Made by a program: the position numbers and the translations under genes. Under the pieces are notes generated by a model. It had not been told where the DNA came from. It saw nothing but the letters and a program-made list of their open reading frames with translations, and ran no database searches. A stretch of DNA of 64,000 nucleotides. Origin: Sympetrum striolatum. Taxonomy: Eukaryota > Arthropoda > Insecta > Odonata > Libellulidae. Shown in pieces: positions 44,500-55,912 of this stretch. Each line of letters begins with the position of its first letter. Position 1 is the stretch's first letter. Where the stretch lies: positions 88,493,152-88,557,151 of the forward strand of contig OX388350.1 in the NCBI GenBank assembly GCA_947579665.1, given 5' to 3'.

Positions 44500-47116
44500 T
44501 TATCCTTCATAGAATTTGGGCAACTGATCACCAAGAACAACTAATCTTTCCACGCCTTCCTCAGTAATAACTCCAAGACGTATCACTCCTCCGCTGGATC
44601 CATCCCTGGCCATCGCAAGAGCCAACGCTGAAATCAAATAAATTAAATGTGATTTGCTGCTCTAAGGAAAACCAAGGGTGACAACCATGCTGTAGGATGA
44701 TTGTCTTATCAAAGGTTTTGAACAAATTCAAGACAAAGTGCAGAAAATACAGCTGTGCAACTCTTCATCATTACAAGCAACGATGGGACATGGAAAGGCT
44801 CTAAGAAAATAGTACTTTTCCACAAATTTTATTTTTGTTTAACAGAAAAAATTTATGACTGTTATTGACAAATGATCGTCATCATTCACAACAATTTGTC
44901 ATAATCCAGGAGGGGAGCAAAGAAGGAGGGTGAGAGTAAGAGGTTAAGAAGGTATAAAGAAAAAGATGCTTGTTAAGTACGGAATAGTTTGATGAATAGG
45001 AATGTTTATCAAGTTAGAGATGCACCAAGAAATTGTGTTCTAGTTAAAGAGTAATTGTACATAAATAATGCAATACAATTTTGTGTGATTTCTGCAAAAT
45101 GTAAACAAATAAATATTCAGTTTTGTTGGTGAAAGTCTTAAGTTTATGTTCACAGCAAAACCTAGGAAAATCGATCAATACTATGAATACAATTTCTTTT
45201 ACAATTACTAATCTGCATGTGCCAAATTGGTCGCAAAATTAAAAAAGAAAAACTAAATAGGCATAATAGGAAGTCATTTAAATGATCTCATTGGTGCTTC
45301 ACGGTCGTTCTTTTTCTACGTTAAGTAGAAAAAGAAAACACCAGGATGAATTTGGAGGATAAGACCTAGATGAATTATTGCAAAAGAAGAAAGCATTGAG
45401 GATGTTTATAATAATAAATCGTCTTTATTCGAGCAAGACTTCCATCTAACCCATTTAGAGATAGTAGTGAAGTGAAGATTATATCCATTATGAAATTTTC
45501 TTAATTCACACAATTAAGTCATCAGGGAATAAAGAGATAATTTATTGCATACGTGAACAATGTTTTCAAAAGAAGAAATGTACATAAAAGAATGAGACAT
45601 TTAAGAAAGCTTGAAATGAGGAATTAGGGTATTTTAACAGGGATCAGTGTCACTCGAGGACAGGTTATTCAGGACATTAATACTTTGAGTGGCACTGAAG
45701 GCCAACATGAATATACACTCATTTTCTATTAAAATCGCGTACTGTCATTAAGGTCTGAGCTCAACCACAATTCGTGTTCTATACAGAAAAGCTTCATCTC
45801 CAGGTTTTACTTCTTTAAACATCAAAATTTACCTTAATTTCAATAAGTTAATACGTTTAATTAGCCAGTATATTATTTCATATCGAGAACTGTTTCAATT
45901 TAGTTCTTATTTCTTCATATTATCCATGTTCTCTTGGTATAAAATAATGCAAAAAACTTGTCATTTCAGTTTTAAGCAATTATATGAGAACACTTTTTGA
46001 TGTAAATGAAATGGATAAGCTTACATATATCTACTGAATATAAGATATCACGAGAATACAACTATTGTAATTAATGCAACTCACTGTTGGTAACAAACTG
46101 CAAGCACTCTTTCTTCGACATGTTTGGCTTGAAATTAGCATCAACATGACCGTAAACATATGTACTTCCAGAGCCACCAATCGATATTGGCTGTCTCACG
46201 CACATTCCTCCGATGGGCACTGAATAAACCTGAAATTGAAAACAAAACGATGAGCAAAATAATTGTTACGAAATGAATATCAATAATAGCGTTATGAAGC
46301 TTGTAAAGGAATTAAAAGAAGCAAGATTAACTACGCACGATTATTTGGGTTCAATTAACAATGAGCTAATTTTCTACGCTGAAAAATGACGGGTTTGATT
46401 ACCTGTCCGCCTTTGCGTTTATCCCATCCAGCAACAATTATCCCAGCAGTCAAGGTATCACGATAGTTGTAACAGAGTTCACGAAATACGTTCGCAGCTG
46501 TTGCTACTAGAGAAGGCTCTCCCAATTCGATTCTACAATAAATGATTGACCATAAATTAGGCTATCTTTAAATGGATACACCAAAGAGCAAAATTAAAAT
46601 AACTCACTCGTGGAATTCCAAATGACAAGTGGCAATGTCAGCAATAGCTTGAGTGTCGGCAGCAGCACCGGATCGACAGCAATATATTCGATCCGTTACT
46701 CGAGTCAACTTGTCAGTTACACGGTTCGCAACGTAGGCTCTGTGAACAATGATAACTGTGATGAAGTGTTCAGAACTTGATGAACAGTAACGGTGAAATA
46801 GCTTACCCAGTAGTTGTTCTTGAGTCGGCACCAACTATTACACCTCCATCAAACTCTACTGCCATAATGGATGTCTACAATTACATTAAAAGAGAAAAAT
46901 ACATCCAGCAATTGTAAGGAAATGAAGCCGTGGTGATTCAGCAGGAATGTGATAAGAAAGTACGAAGTAAGGCACGAAAGGATGGACTCAAAAAAGAGGA
47001 ATATTCATTTCTTAAATTACCCCTGTGCTGTGTTCACAGTGAAGCCAGTCAGGGACCATAGTGAGATTGGTGCTAAAATCCGAACCTAAGGCATACATCT
47101 CCGTTACGGACGCCAT
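44500..47116 (-). CDS. PSMB6: Proteasome subunit beta type-6 (beta1, caspase-like), six exons
   Basis: Threonine protease subunit of the 20S proteasome core, cleaving after acidic residues. Exons on the minus strand: 47116-47021, 46874-46807, 46739-46608, 46532-46403, 46229-46085 and 44627-44500, all with GT..AG introns and consistent phases, giving 232 aa (human PSMB6 is 239). Exon 1 is a 32-residue propeptide ending HSTG. Exon 2 starts with the catalytic Thr ([11 protein letters not shown]), followed by [10 protein letters not shown] and, in exon 3, [20 protein letters not shown] and [13 protein letters not shown]. Exon 4 has [14 protein letters not shown], exon 5 [13 protein letters not shown] and [16 protein letters not shown], exon 6 [15 protein letters not shown]. 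Thr1, Asp17 and Lys33 equivalents are present. Intron 5 (44628-46084) holds a LINE tail. Intact, constitutive housekeeping gene. Confidence 0.98.
45410..45455 (-). mobile_element. LINE/SINE 3' tail fragment, copy 3, in PSMB6 intron 5
   Basis: aataataaatcgtctttatt, then gagcaagacttccatctaac: same order as 39640-39700. It lies in the same orientation as the host gene and does not touch an exon. A short hairpin (ctttttctac..gtagaaaaag) sits just before it at 45310-45335. Confidence 0.5.
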
Positions 47117-47195
47117 TGCTACGATGACATGAACAACAGCAGCAATAGTGGAATACGCGGACGGTCGAAGGGTCGAATTAGAAATATATCGATCG

Positions 47196-47203
47196 TATCG
47201 ATA
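47196..47203 (-). promoter_or_regulatory. DRE-like TATCGATA motif upstream of PSMB6
   Basis: Palindromic TATCGATA, 80 bp upstream of the start codon; a near copy (atatcgat) lies 10 bp away. This is the binding motif of DREF/BEAF-type factors common in insect housekeeping promoters. Function here is inferred from position. Confidence 0.55.
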
Positions 47204-47850
47204 GCTTATTCGGTTGCTGGCGTAGCGTGGGGAACGATATATCATCGACTCTTTTGATCCACGGGCTATAAATGAGGCGACAAATTACAAAACGATTTAA
47301 AACTGTAAACAATTCTCTCAGTTGAATATACACTCAATTTTACACAACTTGCCATAAGCTGAAAATTTTCCGCAGTGTACGATACAGCTTACTCTCTTCA
47401 CTCATGCACGTTGTTGCGGTTACTAACAGTCGACAATTATCTAAATATACTAATGGTTAGAAGTCAGATAATGAAAGCAGTCATTAAATTTATAAAGGAA
47501 GTCTTAGCGTCTAGCTACTGCTCCGACCCCTATCTGATCATGGAATGGTTGTGTGTGTGTTTAGTGAGTGGCAGCAATTGTTGTGAAGTTAGTAAATAAA
47601 CAGTCTAGCGTGATTTGCCAAGATGGTGATATGATGGTTATGGTCTGTTCTTGATCTCTTCTTTCTCAACCTCTAAACACACAGCTTGGAAATTTGTAAA
47701 ATATGCCAATTCCACAGATCAATGTCCTGGCCTCAAAATCAAACTTTATGCAGAATTATTTCTATTTTCTGTACCTTCTGAAAATGGGAAAACAGGAAAT
47801 CAGATTTAATGCCCAAGGACAGAAAAATGTTAAAATTTGTTACATAGTGT

Positions 47851-47945
47851 GGTAAAATTGTCGAAGAGGACTGTTTGGAAAAAAAATTTTTTTATATTAT
47901 GAATTGTCCTATTTCGATGATTTTTTCAGGGAAGACACTTGAAAT
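47851..47945 (+). repeat. Direct repeat, left copy (partner 48885-48971)
   Basis: Both copies read ggtaaa..tgtcga.gaggactgttt.gaaaaa and end with cctatttcgatgattttttc, then agggaagaca. They lie 1.03 kb apart in the same orientation and enclose the tandem at 48471, so they may be long terminal copies of a small element or a local duplication. Confidence 0.75.
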
Positions 47946-48470
47946 ATTGCGGCTTATTACGCAAGTGATAGCAACAAAGTACCTCGTGTAATTACTGAGA
48001 TATATCGTTTATAGTGACCGAGGTACCGGAATGGCATCCGTAGGCCATTTTTGAAATGTTAGTTATGGCGTTTGGACGCCAGATGTTGCAGTGATCGACG
48101 AGTTTCACTTCTTGGAAGTAGAAAAAAATCATGTACATTAGCTCTCATACGGGCGCTAACTTTTAAAGAAACTGATGAAATAATAACCTGAAAAGATGAA
48201 ATGAAGCCAAAAAATGAGGTATAATATCCAGAAAATGCAGTAAATAATCAGGGATTATGTTAATCATTAACAGTATGCACATAAACAAACGTTGTGGTTG
48301 AAGTGGATGGGTTGAGTTGGGTGGGCGGTATTCCTTCATTTACATCGTAGTAATGAGGGATAAATAATCCACTTTACCCATAATTTATCGAAAATAAATT
48401 GTAAAATCTATGCTTTAACCCAAAAAATAATTAATTTAAGTTTTTAACGGAAGACATTGTTTTTGGCGTT

Positions 48471-48670
48471 AATGTTGCTTTGTGTTAAGAAATAGAAAGT
48501 CACCCTCACGTTCGGATCGCAAGCTAAGTTGGCTTCCAAGGTCTTTTAAGGGTATATCACTGCTTTCGTCGCAAATGTTGCTTTGTGTTAAGAAAAAGAA
48601 AGTCACCCTCACGTTCGGATCACAAGCTTTACTTGGTTTGCAAGCTAAGTTGGCTTCCAAGGTCTTTTAA
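48471..48670 (+). repeat. Two-copy tandem duplication
   Basis: Copy 1 48471-48550 and copy 2 48574-48670 both run from aatgttgctttgtgttaaga through agtcaccctcacgttcggat to gttggcttccaaggtctttt. Copy 2 has an 18-bp internal insertion (aagctttacttggtttgc). The high similarity points to a recent event. Confidence 0.9.
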
Positions 48671-48884
48671 GAGATAAATAAATTTTTATCGTATGATATA
48701 TACATATTATATTGAAGGTGTGGTAAAATTATTGCTAAAATTGATAATTATTCTAAACGAAGAGAAGAACAAGTACAACAGCGAAAAAAACGCAGGATTG
48801 AAGTATGTTAATAGATTAGCAGCAGTCTTCTTATTGGTATAATTGTTAGTTCTGAAAAGAACCGTTTGGTTATAAATCGGACGG

Positions 48885-48971
48885 GGTAAATATGTCGATG
48901 AGGACTGTTTTGAAAAAATATTTTTTAATTAAAAATAGCCCTATTTCGATGATTTTTTCAGGGAAGACACG
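48885..48971 (+). repeat. Direct repeat, right copy (partner 47851-47945)
   Basis: See the left copy; the last 30 bp are almost identical (cctatttcgatgattttttc, then agggaagacac). Confidence 0.75.
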
Positions 48972-50344
48972 TTAAATTTTAAGTAAAATATGCCCGTTTT
49001 TAGCAATTGAAGGAGCAGTAATGCGCAATAATTATGGATATTTGTTTGTTTTTTATGTAAAATTTTGACTCAAAAATACCCGTAAACGAGTCATGAATTG
49101 TCAAAAAACAGGTAAATCATTCGATTAATACACCCACCCAGGGGGGTTATCATGAAAATTCGGCTCGATTCTCGGACTCGGTATCGTAAACGAGCTCCAA
49201 TAATCGAAAACGAGTCGAGAATAGAGTGACGAGTTATCACAGAGACTACTCGTTTCCAACTCGTTTCGTTCCCGAGTAGACTTCGGGAGTTTCCGGACGA
49301 AGGAGTGAATTTGCCGTCTCCAGCCAATAGAAATCGTCGATAGAAACCGCCAGCGCCGTTTCCGTCGAACCTCATATGTAAACATGGGGCAGATGACTTT
49401 TGTCCTTAATAGGGAAGCTAACTTTTATTACGGCCTTTTGACATGGTAAATGAATATGTAGAACTTCATGTACGTCTCGTATAATATTTGAATTGCGTTA
49501 ATTTACTCGTACTAGTTAATTAGTCGAGTGTATATGCCTTTATAATGCCATTTCATATGTTCGTTCTAGGACTCTGCCTCAAAGCGTTAATTATTATTTG
49601 AGTATTCATCAATTTATTATTATTCATACACTTGAACAGATGTTTCCCTGGCAAATACAACTTTCTATTTTATAACTAGCATATACTATTAAAACTAGTA
49701 CATATTTTTATTTAGTATTATATATTTAGGCATCACATTAGCTCTTGAATGTATAGTGCTATGATAAATGTATCCAATTAGTTATCCTGTCAACCGAATA
49801 AGCATATTACCATAGATAGTATACAGGCTCGTTATTGGGTAGGAAGATATGATGATTATTTCTACATATTAGTTCAATTATGTTCATGAAATGTGTTTTC
49901 TCTGCATTCCTTCCACATCTCCATGTGAGAATAGCCATTCTTTCACAGTTCTTAAGGATCCTAATTTCTTCACTTGCAGAAAGCATGTTTCCGAATATAG
50001 AGAGACACTATTAACAACCTTTAAATATATATTATATGAGTTAAAGTATTAACTGCGCAGCGAACATTTTCAAACGGAATGGGGACATCGTCCGAACTCC
50101 GTGTTACTTTGATTGATGAAAGGATTCCAATACCAACATTCAATTGGTGCATACTACAACCTTTAATATGTAGATTATTTAAAATACTACATCACATTAA
50201 CTTTGTGGCGTTAATACTAAATAATGAACAACATCTCGCTCCAAAAAGCTACTTCATTAAAAAAGCAATTAATTCTTACATTCTAACTTCACAAGCTACT
50301 CACACAATCTTTGACATTCACAAAAATGTATTATTGTATTACCT

Positions 50345-50510
50345 GTACAGTGTTATCATCCACGAATATTAAAATAATAAAAATCAATCCCAAAGTCATC
50401 GCGTCGCTCCAACACCAACAACGCTAATTCTTCGAAAAACAAATAATTCTAACTTCGTTAACTGCTCAAACTACCTTTACTATTCACGAAAATGTATTAC
50501 TGTATTACCT
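50345..50510 (+). repeat. Tandem-array unit, left of the nested element
   Basis: A unit of about 168 bp: gtacagtgttatcatccacg, then catcgcgtcgctccaacacc and ending gtattacct. A degenerate earlier unit lies at about 50240-50344. The same unit continues at 56659-56835, right of the 6.15-kb insertion. Confidence 0.85.
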
Positions 50511-50694
50511 GGGGCCATATTCTGTATCTCATTTCCCGTCGGTACGGTAGCCAAGCAGTCGGTTGGGATCGCAAACCGACTCCGCGGGCTCTCGATACTA
50601 TTCTGTAAGCTCCTGCGTCGATACGACGGCTAGCCATCGTCGGTAGAATCCGGAGAATTCTACCGATAATGAAAAGGAGTCGGTAGCGATAGGA

Positions 50695-51505
50695 GTCAGT
50701 TCGGTTAGCAGACGAACTGTGGCAAGTGTGTGCATATTTAACAATATCATCAAGGCAAATGCGTTAATTGAATGCCCGTAATTAGCAGAATGTAAAATAA
50801 AGCCGCAATAAGACATGCGATCGCATAAAATGAATGCGATTCTCGCTTTTAGATGCAAAATGATGTACGCCATAGCATATATGGATGCACATATGTACTA
50901 CGTTTCTTGGAGCGAGCATCTGTCCAACGACGTGGAATAAAATAAAAGTTTTAATCTTTTAATAATAAATGTAAATAACCATCAATAATTCATTAGGTAA
51001 AGTGTTGGGGAACGCTTAACATCCGTAACATATGTTACTATTTCCCCGTGCGAGACTCGTTTATGGAAAAATAATGACCCCGCTTGAAGAAAACTATAAA
51101 TAAAAGAGAAATAGATTAAACCTATTCATAGGATTTCATGCGATCGAATTTTCTAATTTTTAAACGTATAATGATTAACTTTTAACTGACGTGGATGGTA
51201 TAATTTTTGTTCATTTTAAAACACAATTTGGTAATTTTCTAGTAGCAGACGAAAAACGTCGAAAATTTATCTTTTTCGGATAGAATTTTCTCCGAAATGG
51301 CAGCACTAAGAAGAGATTGCTTATCATATATATAAACTGCAAACCTTCCTCTATAATATGGAGTAAGAATGGTATGTGTATCTTCAGTAGTAAAGGAGAT
51401 ACAGAATTTCTCCCAAACACCGTGAAACTAGAAAATTACCCACAATTTTACCATTAGATTCCATTAAAATCATATATTTCAGCAATATATGAAAGGCCAA
51501 GATAA
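50695..51505 (+). repeat. Dispersed 600-bp repeat, copy B
   Basis: Collinear with 36775-37375 except for a 211-bp insertion at 51230-51440. Forms the left subterminal region of the 6.15-kb element. Confidence 0.85.
51230..51440. mobile_element. 211-bp MITE with 8-bp target duplication
   Basis: Perfect 13-bp terminal inverted repeats GGTAATTTTCTAG, flanked by direct repeats CACAATTT at 51222-51229 and 51441-51448. The empty site is visible in repeat copy A near 37300 (cacacaattataccatt). The 8-bp duplication suggests hAT- or P-type mobilisation. No ORF. Confidence 0.93.
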
Positions 51506-52354
51506 TTGAATAACATTTGTAGAGTATAGTTAATCCAGGCGAAACTAATTACAAGTATTAATTACGTACAAGGAAGTGCTACAGTCGAAAGTTGCAGTAC
51601 TTTGGTTCAAAAGGAGACGAGAGGATTTTGCTTTTGTAGCAAATATAAAAAAGAAAATATACCTATCCGTTTATACGAATCGAGGTCTTACTAGCTGACC
51701 AATAGTAAACTGTTTTGAAGACAGCAACAGTTCCAACAATAACTTTATGAAGCACCTAAGGAATTCGTGGAAATCTAACCTCCAAGAAATCAGTCAGGGA
51801 GTGTATCGAAGGTACTATGTACCTTCTAATTTTCTACTTCTTTCACTGATACTAAGTTCTGATAATCACGCACCGACTTCCAGTTAATAAAATTACGAAA
51901 TTTAGGGATTCACTGTAGGGCTGATAGTATATTAGATATCGATATTTCCTTACCATAAGTATCCTTGTGCTCGAATTTGGGCACTGGAAAATCTTCTGCA
52001 AGCAATTTATGTTAATTTCAAACATCAACCATTTAAGACCATACAAACTAACTGATGCAATTATAAATATTTTCCCTGTAAGATTTCTTTCAAAACTTTA
52101 GTAAGAAATCAACAAAGGACGACAACAAATCTTAGTTACCTAAAATTTCATACATATCATCGATATTTACATCTGCTTTTACACGCCTTGTTGTTTTCTT
52201 CATTTGTCTACTCGTTTGCCCTCTCATTGGTTGAGATGAAGCACGTGACCGTCACTTTCGGAAATGCTCCGATGTTTCCCCTTAAAGTGGGTGGGGCACT
52301 GCGTATTTACTTGGATAGGGAGACCTGTAACACTGTTTTTGGCGCCAACTATAG

Positions 52355-52380
52355 TTGGCGGGGCTGATTTTTGGTACTAA
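52355..52380 (+). promoter_or_regulatory. E2F-like palindrome upstream of the THAP gene
   Basis: TTTTGGCGCC followed by AACTATAGTT and GGCGGGG gives two inverted TTGGCG-type sites, about 120 bp before the THAP start codon. Matches the E2F consensus TTTSSCGC; a role in transposon expression is inference. Confidence 0.35.
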
Positions 52381-52494
52381 AAAGAGGAGGGGGGGGTAGC
52401 TTGGCGTAGCCATCTTGGAAATTAGCTTGAGGCAGCCATCTTACAATTTAGTCATTCTGATTCTGATCTCCTTGAGTGAAGTTAAAGTTTAAGT

Positions 52495-54244
52495 ATGAGT
52501 TGCAAGTGCGCTGTGCAAGGATGTAAATCCAGGGAGGAGACGATAAAGTTCTGTTTCCCAAAACCGAGAGAAATGTAAGTACTTAGTACCGTATTAATTA
52601 TGATTTTATTTGATTTAAATTATTATATTTACATAAGAAGTAAAAGTTCGCAACATGTGGTCAGTGCTGTTTGAGCAATATGTTGAAATTCGTAACACGT
52701 GGCTAGAAATCATCGTTCCTGAGTTATTTTAATTACTATAATGTGTTTTTTATTTGTAATATAATAATTTTGAGGTAATGTTTGTGAATAATTAAGATTA
52801 AGCTCTTATGTACGGTTTATTACGTCGCCATCTTGCATATTCGATATGCTGTTGTTATCTTGAGTTTATTAAATGTTTGCGTGGAATCTCTTATAGATGT
52901 GACTATAAATCATCGTTCATGTGTTATTTAAATTACTATAATGTGTTTTTTTATTTGTAATATCATAATTTTGAGGTAATGTTTGTGAATAATGAAGATT
53001 AAGCTCTTATGTACGGTTTAGTTCGTCGCCATCTTGCATATACGATATGCTGTTGTTATCTTGAGTTTATTAAATGTTTGCGTGGAATCTCTTATAGATG
53101 TGACTATAAATCATCGTTCTTGAGTTATTTAAATTACTATAATGTGTTTCTTATTTGTAATATCATAATTTTGAGGTAATGTTTGTGAATAATGAAGATT
53201 AAGCTCTTATATACGGTTTAGTACGTCGCCATCTTGCATTTGCGATTTTGTTCAGTCCTCGCCTAATGATTTATCTTGAGTTACCTAATTATTTGAAATG
53301 TAGTTTTTATTTTTGATATCATGATATGGTAGTGCTGGTAATGGTAAGCTATCTGTGTTGCATTCGCATAATATCGTCTGTAAAAATGGAGAAGTAAACT
53401 CATAGCCACTGTAGTAATATTTCCATATGGCAGTAGCAAAGGTCATTTCTTGTAATAAATGCTGTTATTAGTATTAGTGTGCAATGCAATCTTTGGCTTC
53501 AGGAAGTAATCCTTTTCATGGTAGTTTCCGCGAAGTTATTCCTAAAATGTGCCTGCTATTCAGATACTACATTATTTTTATTTTTGCTTGTGTTGATTTC
53601 CGAGGTGCCGACTTATTTATTAGTTAATTTAAACGCTGCAAGTTGGTGTTAATACCAGGTGGCAACGGAAAACCAAACCTTATATGCTCTATACCTTGTA
53701 TGCTTCAATTCATAGACTCTAACGCTTTTCATTATATTTCAGCTGTCGGAAATGGGTAGATTTCTGCTCTAACAGTCCGCTGACTGCGAAAGTAGATTTG
53801 GCAGGAAAGTACAATGTGAGGAACTACCGGCTATGTGCTTTACATTTTGAAGAGTCGTGCTTCACAAATAGCAATAGGAATCTGCTGAATAGAGGTTCAA
53901 TTCCTTCCCTTCACCCTGCCATACCATCTATCAGCTCTCCTTTTTCCATTGCATCTTCTCCATCCTGTTCTTCTATCATCTCAACTCCTCTTCCTACTTC
54001 TCGTTCATTATTCCCTGTTTCTGTTTCCACGCTACCTTCATCATCCGACCATCACTCTTCAACCAGTTTCTTATCACCTCTTGCAACTCCCCTTCAGAAT
54101 GAATCATCGCCTTTGCCTTCTCATGAATCATTTTCTTCACAATCGAGTAGGGTGAAGGGATGGCTATGTTTGGGTCCACTGACAGTAATATTTCTACAAT
54201 ACATTACATTACAAGGAATTGTGAGGGCAGCAAAATTCTCCTAG
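52495..54244 (+). pseudogene. THAP-domain protein, two exons, P-type transposase N-terminus
   Basis: Exon 1, 52495-52574 (GTAAGT donor): MSCKCAVQGCKSREETIKFC, then FPKPRE. Exon 2 from 53743 (acceptor atttcag): CRKWVDFCSNSPLTAKVDLA, then YRLCALHFEESCF and RGSIPSLHPA. Together these give the C2CH THAP zinc finger (C-x4-C..W..C-x2-H-F). A Ser/Pro-rich linker (SISSPFSIASSPSCSSI) follows. At about 54156 the reading enters the inverted-repeat arm and stops at 54244 (frame AAKFS). The RNase H-like catalytic core expected after the linker is missing, so a working transposase cannot be made. The DNA-binding half is intact. Confidence 0.85.
52707..53245 (+). repeat. 200-bp tandem repeat, 2.7 copies, in THAP intron
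   Basis: Units start at 52707, 52907 and 53108 with aaatcatcgtt, each with aattactataatgtgtttyt, ttttgaggtaatgtttgtga and acgtcgccatcttgcat. Identity is high. Located wholly within the intron between the two THAP exons. Confidence 0.95.
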
Positions 54245-54480
54245 CAAGGAATTACTTGATTTGGTAGTGGGTGCCACGCAGATAGCAGAAAGGATTCTGA
54301 ATAGTACACACAGCTTTGAAAAAATTGGACTGCATATAAGGAGAACTATTGAGGATGAACTTTTCTTGGATTGGATCCATCAGTGCTGCCCGGAGCACTC
54401 AGAAGACCTTACCAGGAAAATACTGAATGGTGTTGTTAATAAAATAATTTGGTGGTGGTGTGAAAGGAGAATCAGAATTT
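54156..54480 (+). repeat. Inverted-repeat arm with P-type C-terminal coding, plus copy
   Basis: Encodes ELLDLVVGATQIAERILNST, then LHIRRTIEDELFLDWIHQCC in alternate frames, resembling the P-transposase C-terminus (..PSKELL.LV..A..I). The same DNA occurs in reverse at 54935-55212. It directly follows the THAP exon, so an inversion or duplication has joined the two ends of the protein without its middle. Confidence 0.8.
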
Positions 54481-54934
54481 AATGTAAGTAAGAAATGCTA
54501 TGCAACTGCTCATATTAATGCTAAATGATTCTTCTTGAAATTCTCAGTAATAATAATATTATTTCTCTTTCAGGCACCATCATACTGGGTCAAGAGCTGA
54601 AGGGTATTGGACTTGGAATTTGTATTAGTTACAATGGTAAGTAAAATATTTTAAGGAGCTTTCTTTGATTTATTTTAAGAAGATGTTTTGAATATTGGAG
54701 TTGCTTTATGTACTTAACTATAGAAACCTTTCCCTTTCTTTCAGGTTCTTCATCTGCTATATTATCATTACTTTGCTGACAGTAACTGCTGATTGGTTAC
54801 TAAAATTGGTCAGGTTTATCATTCACATTGTGTTTCTCACAGGAGTTGATGTAGGGTTCTCATTTTGCAATGCTTATTTATGGTAGAGTTTCTTCCCAAT
54901 CAGTAATATTGTTTAACAAGGTAACTCCATAGCT

Positions 54935-55212
54935 TTCCTCACAATAATATTTAATATTTGACTGGTATGTTCTTCTGCCTGCTCTGGGCAGCTCTGCTGG
55001 ATCCAATCCAAGAAAAGTTCATCCTCAATAGTTCTCCTTATATGCAGTCCAATTTTTTCAAAGTTCTGTGTGTACTATTCAGAATCCTCTCTGATATCTG
55101 CATGGCACCCACTACCAAATCAAGTAATTCCTTGCTAGGAGAATTTTGCTGCCCTCACAATTCCTTGTAATGTAATGTATTGTAGAAATATTACTGCCAG
55201 TGGACCCAAACA
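54935..55212 (-). repeat. Inverted-repeat arm with P-type C-terminal coding, minus copy
   Basis: The reverse complement of 54156-54480, nearly identical. The minus-strand reading gives SPSKELLDLVVGAMQISERI, then LDWIQQSCPEQAEEHTSQIL and ends MELPC. It is in natural order after the P-type piece at 55333-55905, so this is probably the original location and the plus arm the copy. Confidence 0.8.
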
Positions 55213-55332
55213 TAGCCAACCTGCATCCATTGCACTGACAGCTTCGTAAGACACTTCTTAAGATGGAAGTGGTCAGGAATGCCACAATGATTTCTGATGT
55301 CTCCATATCTGCTTTCTCTTCATTGTTTGTGA

Positions 55333-55905
55333 CTATGAAGCCAGACCATTCAGCATCCTTTTCATTGTCCTACTTATCGCTGCAAAGTTATCATCCTCCT
55401 CACAATTGCGACCACTAACATTGGATGAAAACGCTAGGCCATTCACTATAGACGTCTTTAAACTGCTTATAAATTGGGCAGCTGTTGGACGAGTGTTCGA
55501 CCCACAGTTCCCTCTGATGCACCCAAATAACTTCTTTAAGGGATCCTGATTGACGGCATGTGCAGAGATACTGCTTGCAACAGCATCTGGTCCACAGAGT
55601 AGATCCTGGAATAACATTATGAATGCTTTCAGATTCAGCCATCCTTTCTGTGATGGGGGCATTTTTCATTGTATCCTCCTTTGCTTCCTTCACCATATTC
55701 CATTCCTGGACCAGCAACTCAGCTTTCTCCCAAAATTCTATGTGAGGACTCTCCATAGTCACTCCTTTTATTAAGGGCTTATAACCAGCTTCCTGAGTCC
55801 TCCCATTCATAGAATCAAACATCTTGTCTATGAATCCCATGAAGGCAGATGTAGCTAATCTTCCACTGGGCAGCCATTCATCAATATTACTCCTGTGAGA
55901 AATAA
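55333..55905 (-). pseudogene. P-element-type transposase, C-terminal half
   Basis: An acceptor (tttctcacag) at about 55896 starts an exon encoding IDEWLPSGRLATSAFMGFID, then KMFDSMNGRTQEAGYKPLIK and FWEKAELLVQEWNM. A frameshift near 55650 moves to GWLNLKAFIMLFQDLLCGPD, then NQDPLKKLFGCIRGNCGSNT and RPTAAQF. The NQDPL..LFG.IR..G.N..PTA.QF signature is that of P-element/THAP9 transposases. The GTP-binding and earlier RNase H-like parts are absent. Opposite in strand to the THAP exons at 52495. Confidence 0.85.
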
Positions 55906-55912
55906 CAATGGA

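Larger units (their letters stand above)
47261..49136. other. Intergenic sequence with direct repeats
   Basis: No gene. Holds a direct repeat pair at 47851-47945 and 48885-48971 and a two-copy tandem at 48471-48670 (separate entries). Short ORFs at 47375, 48469 and 48482 are chance or repeat-derived. Confidence 0.4.

Noticed and set aside
45301..45340. 10-bp hairpin in PSMB6 intron 5 as a miRNA
   Set aside because: The stem is short and low in complexity (poly-T/poly-A); no precursor-length structure.
54261..54482. Independent gene of 73 codons
   Set aside because: Same sequence occurs inverted at 54935-55212 and matches P-transposase C-terminal pattern; it is a duplicated fragment.
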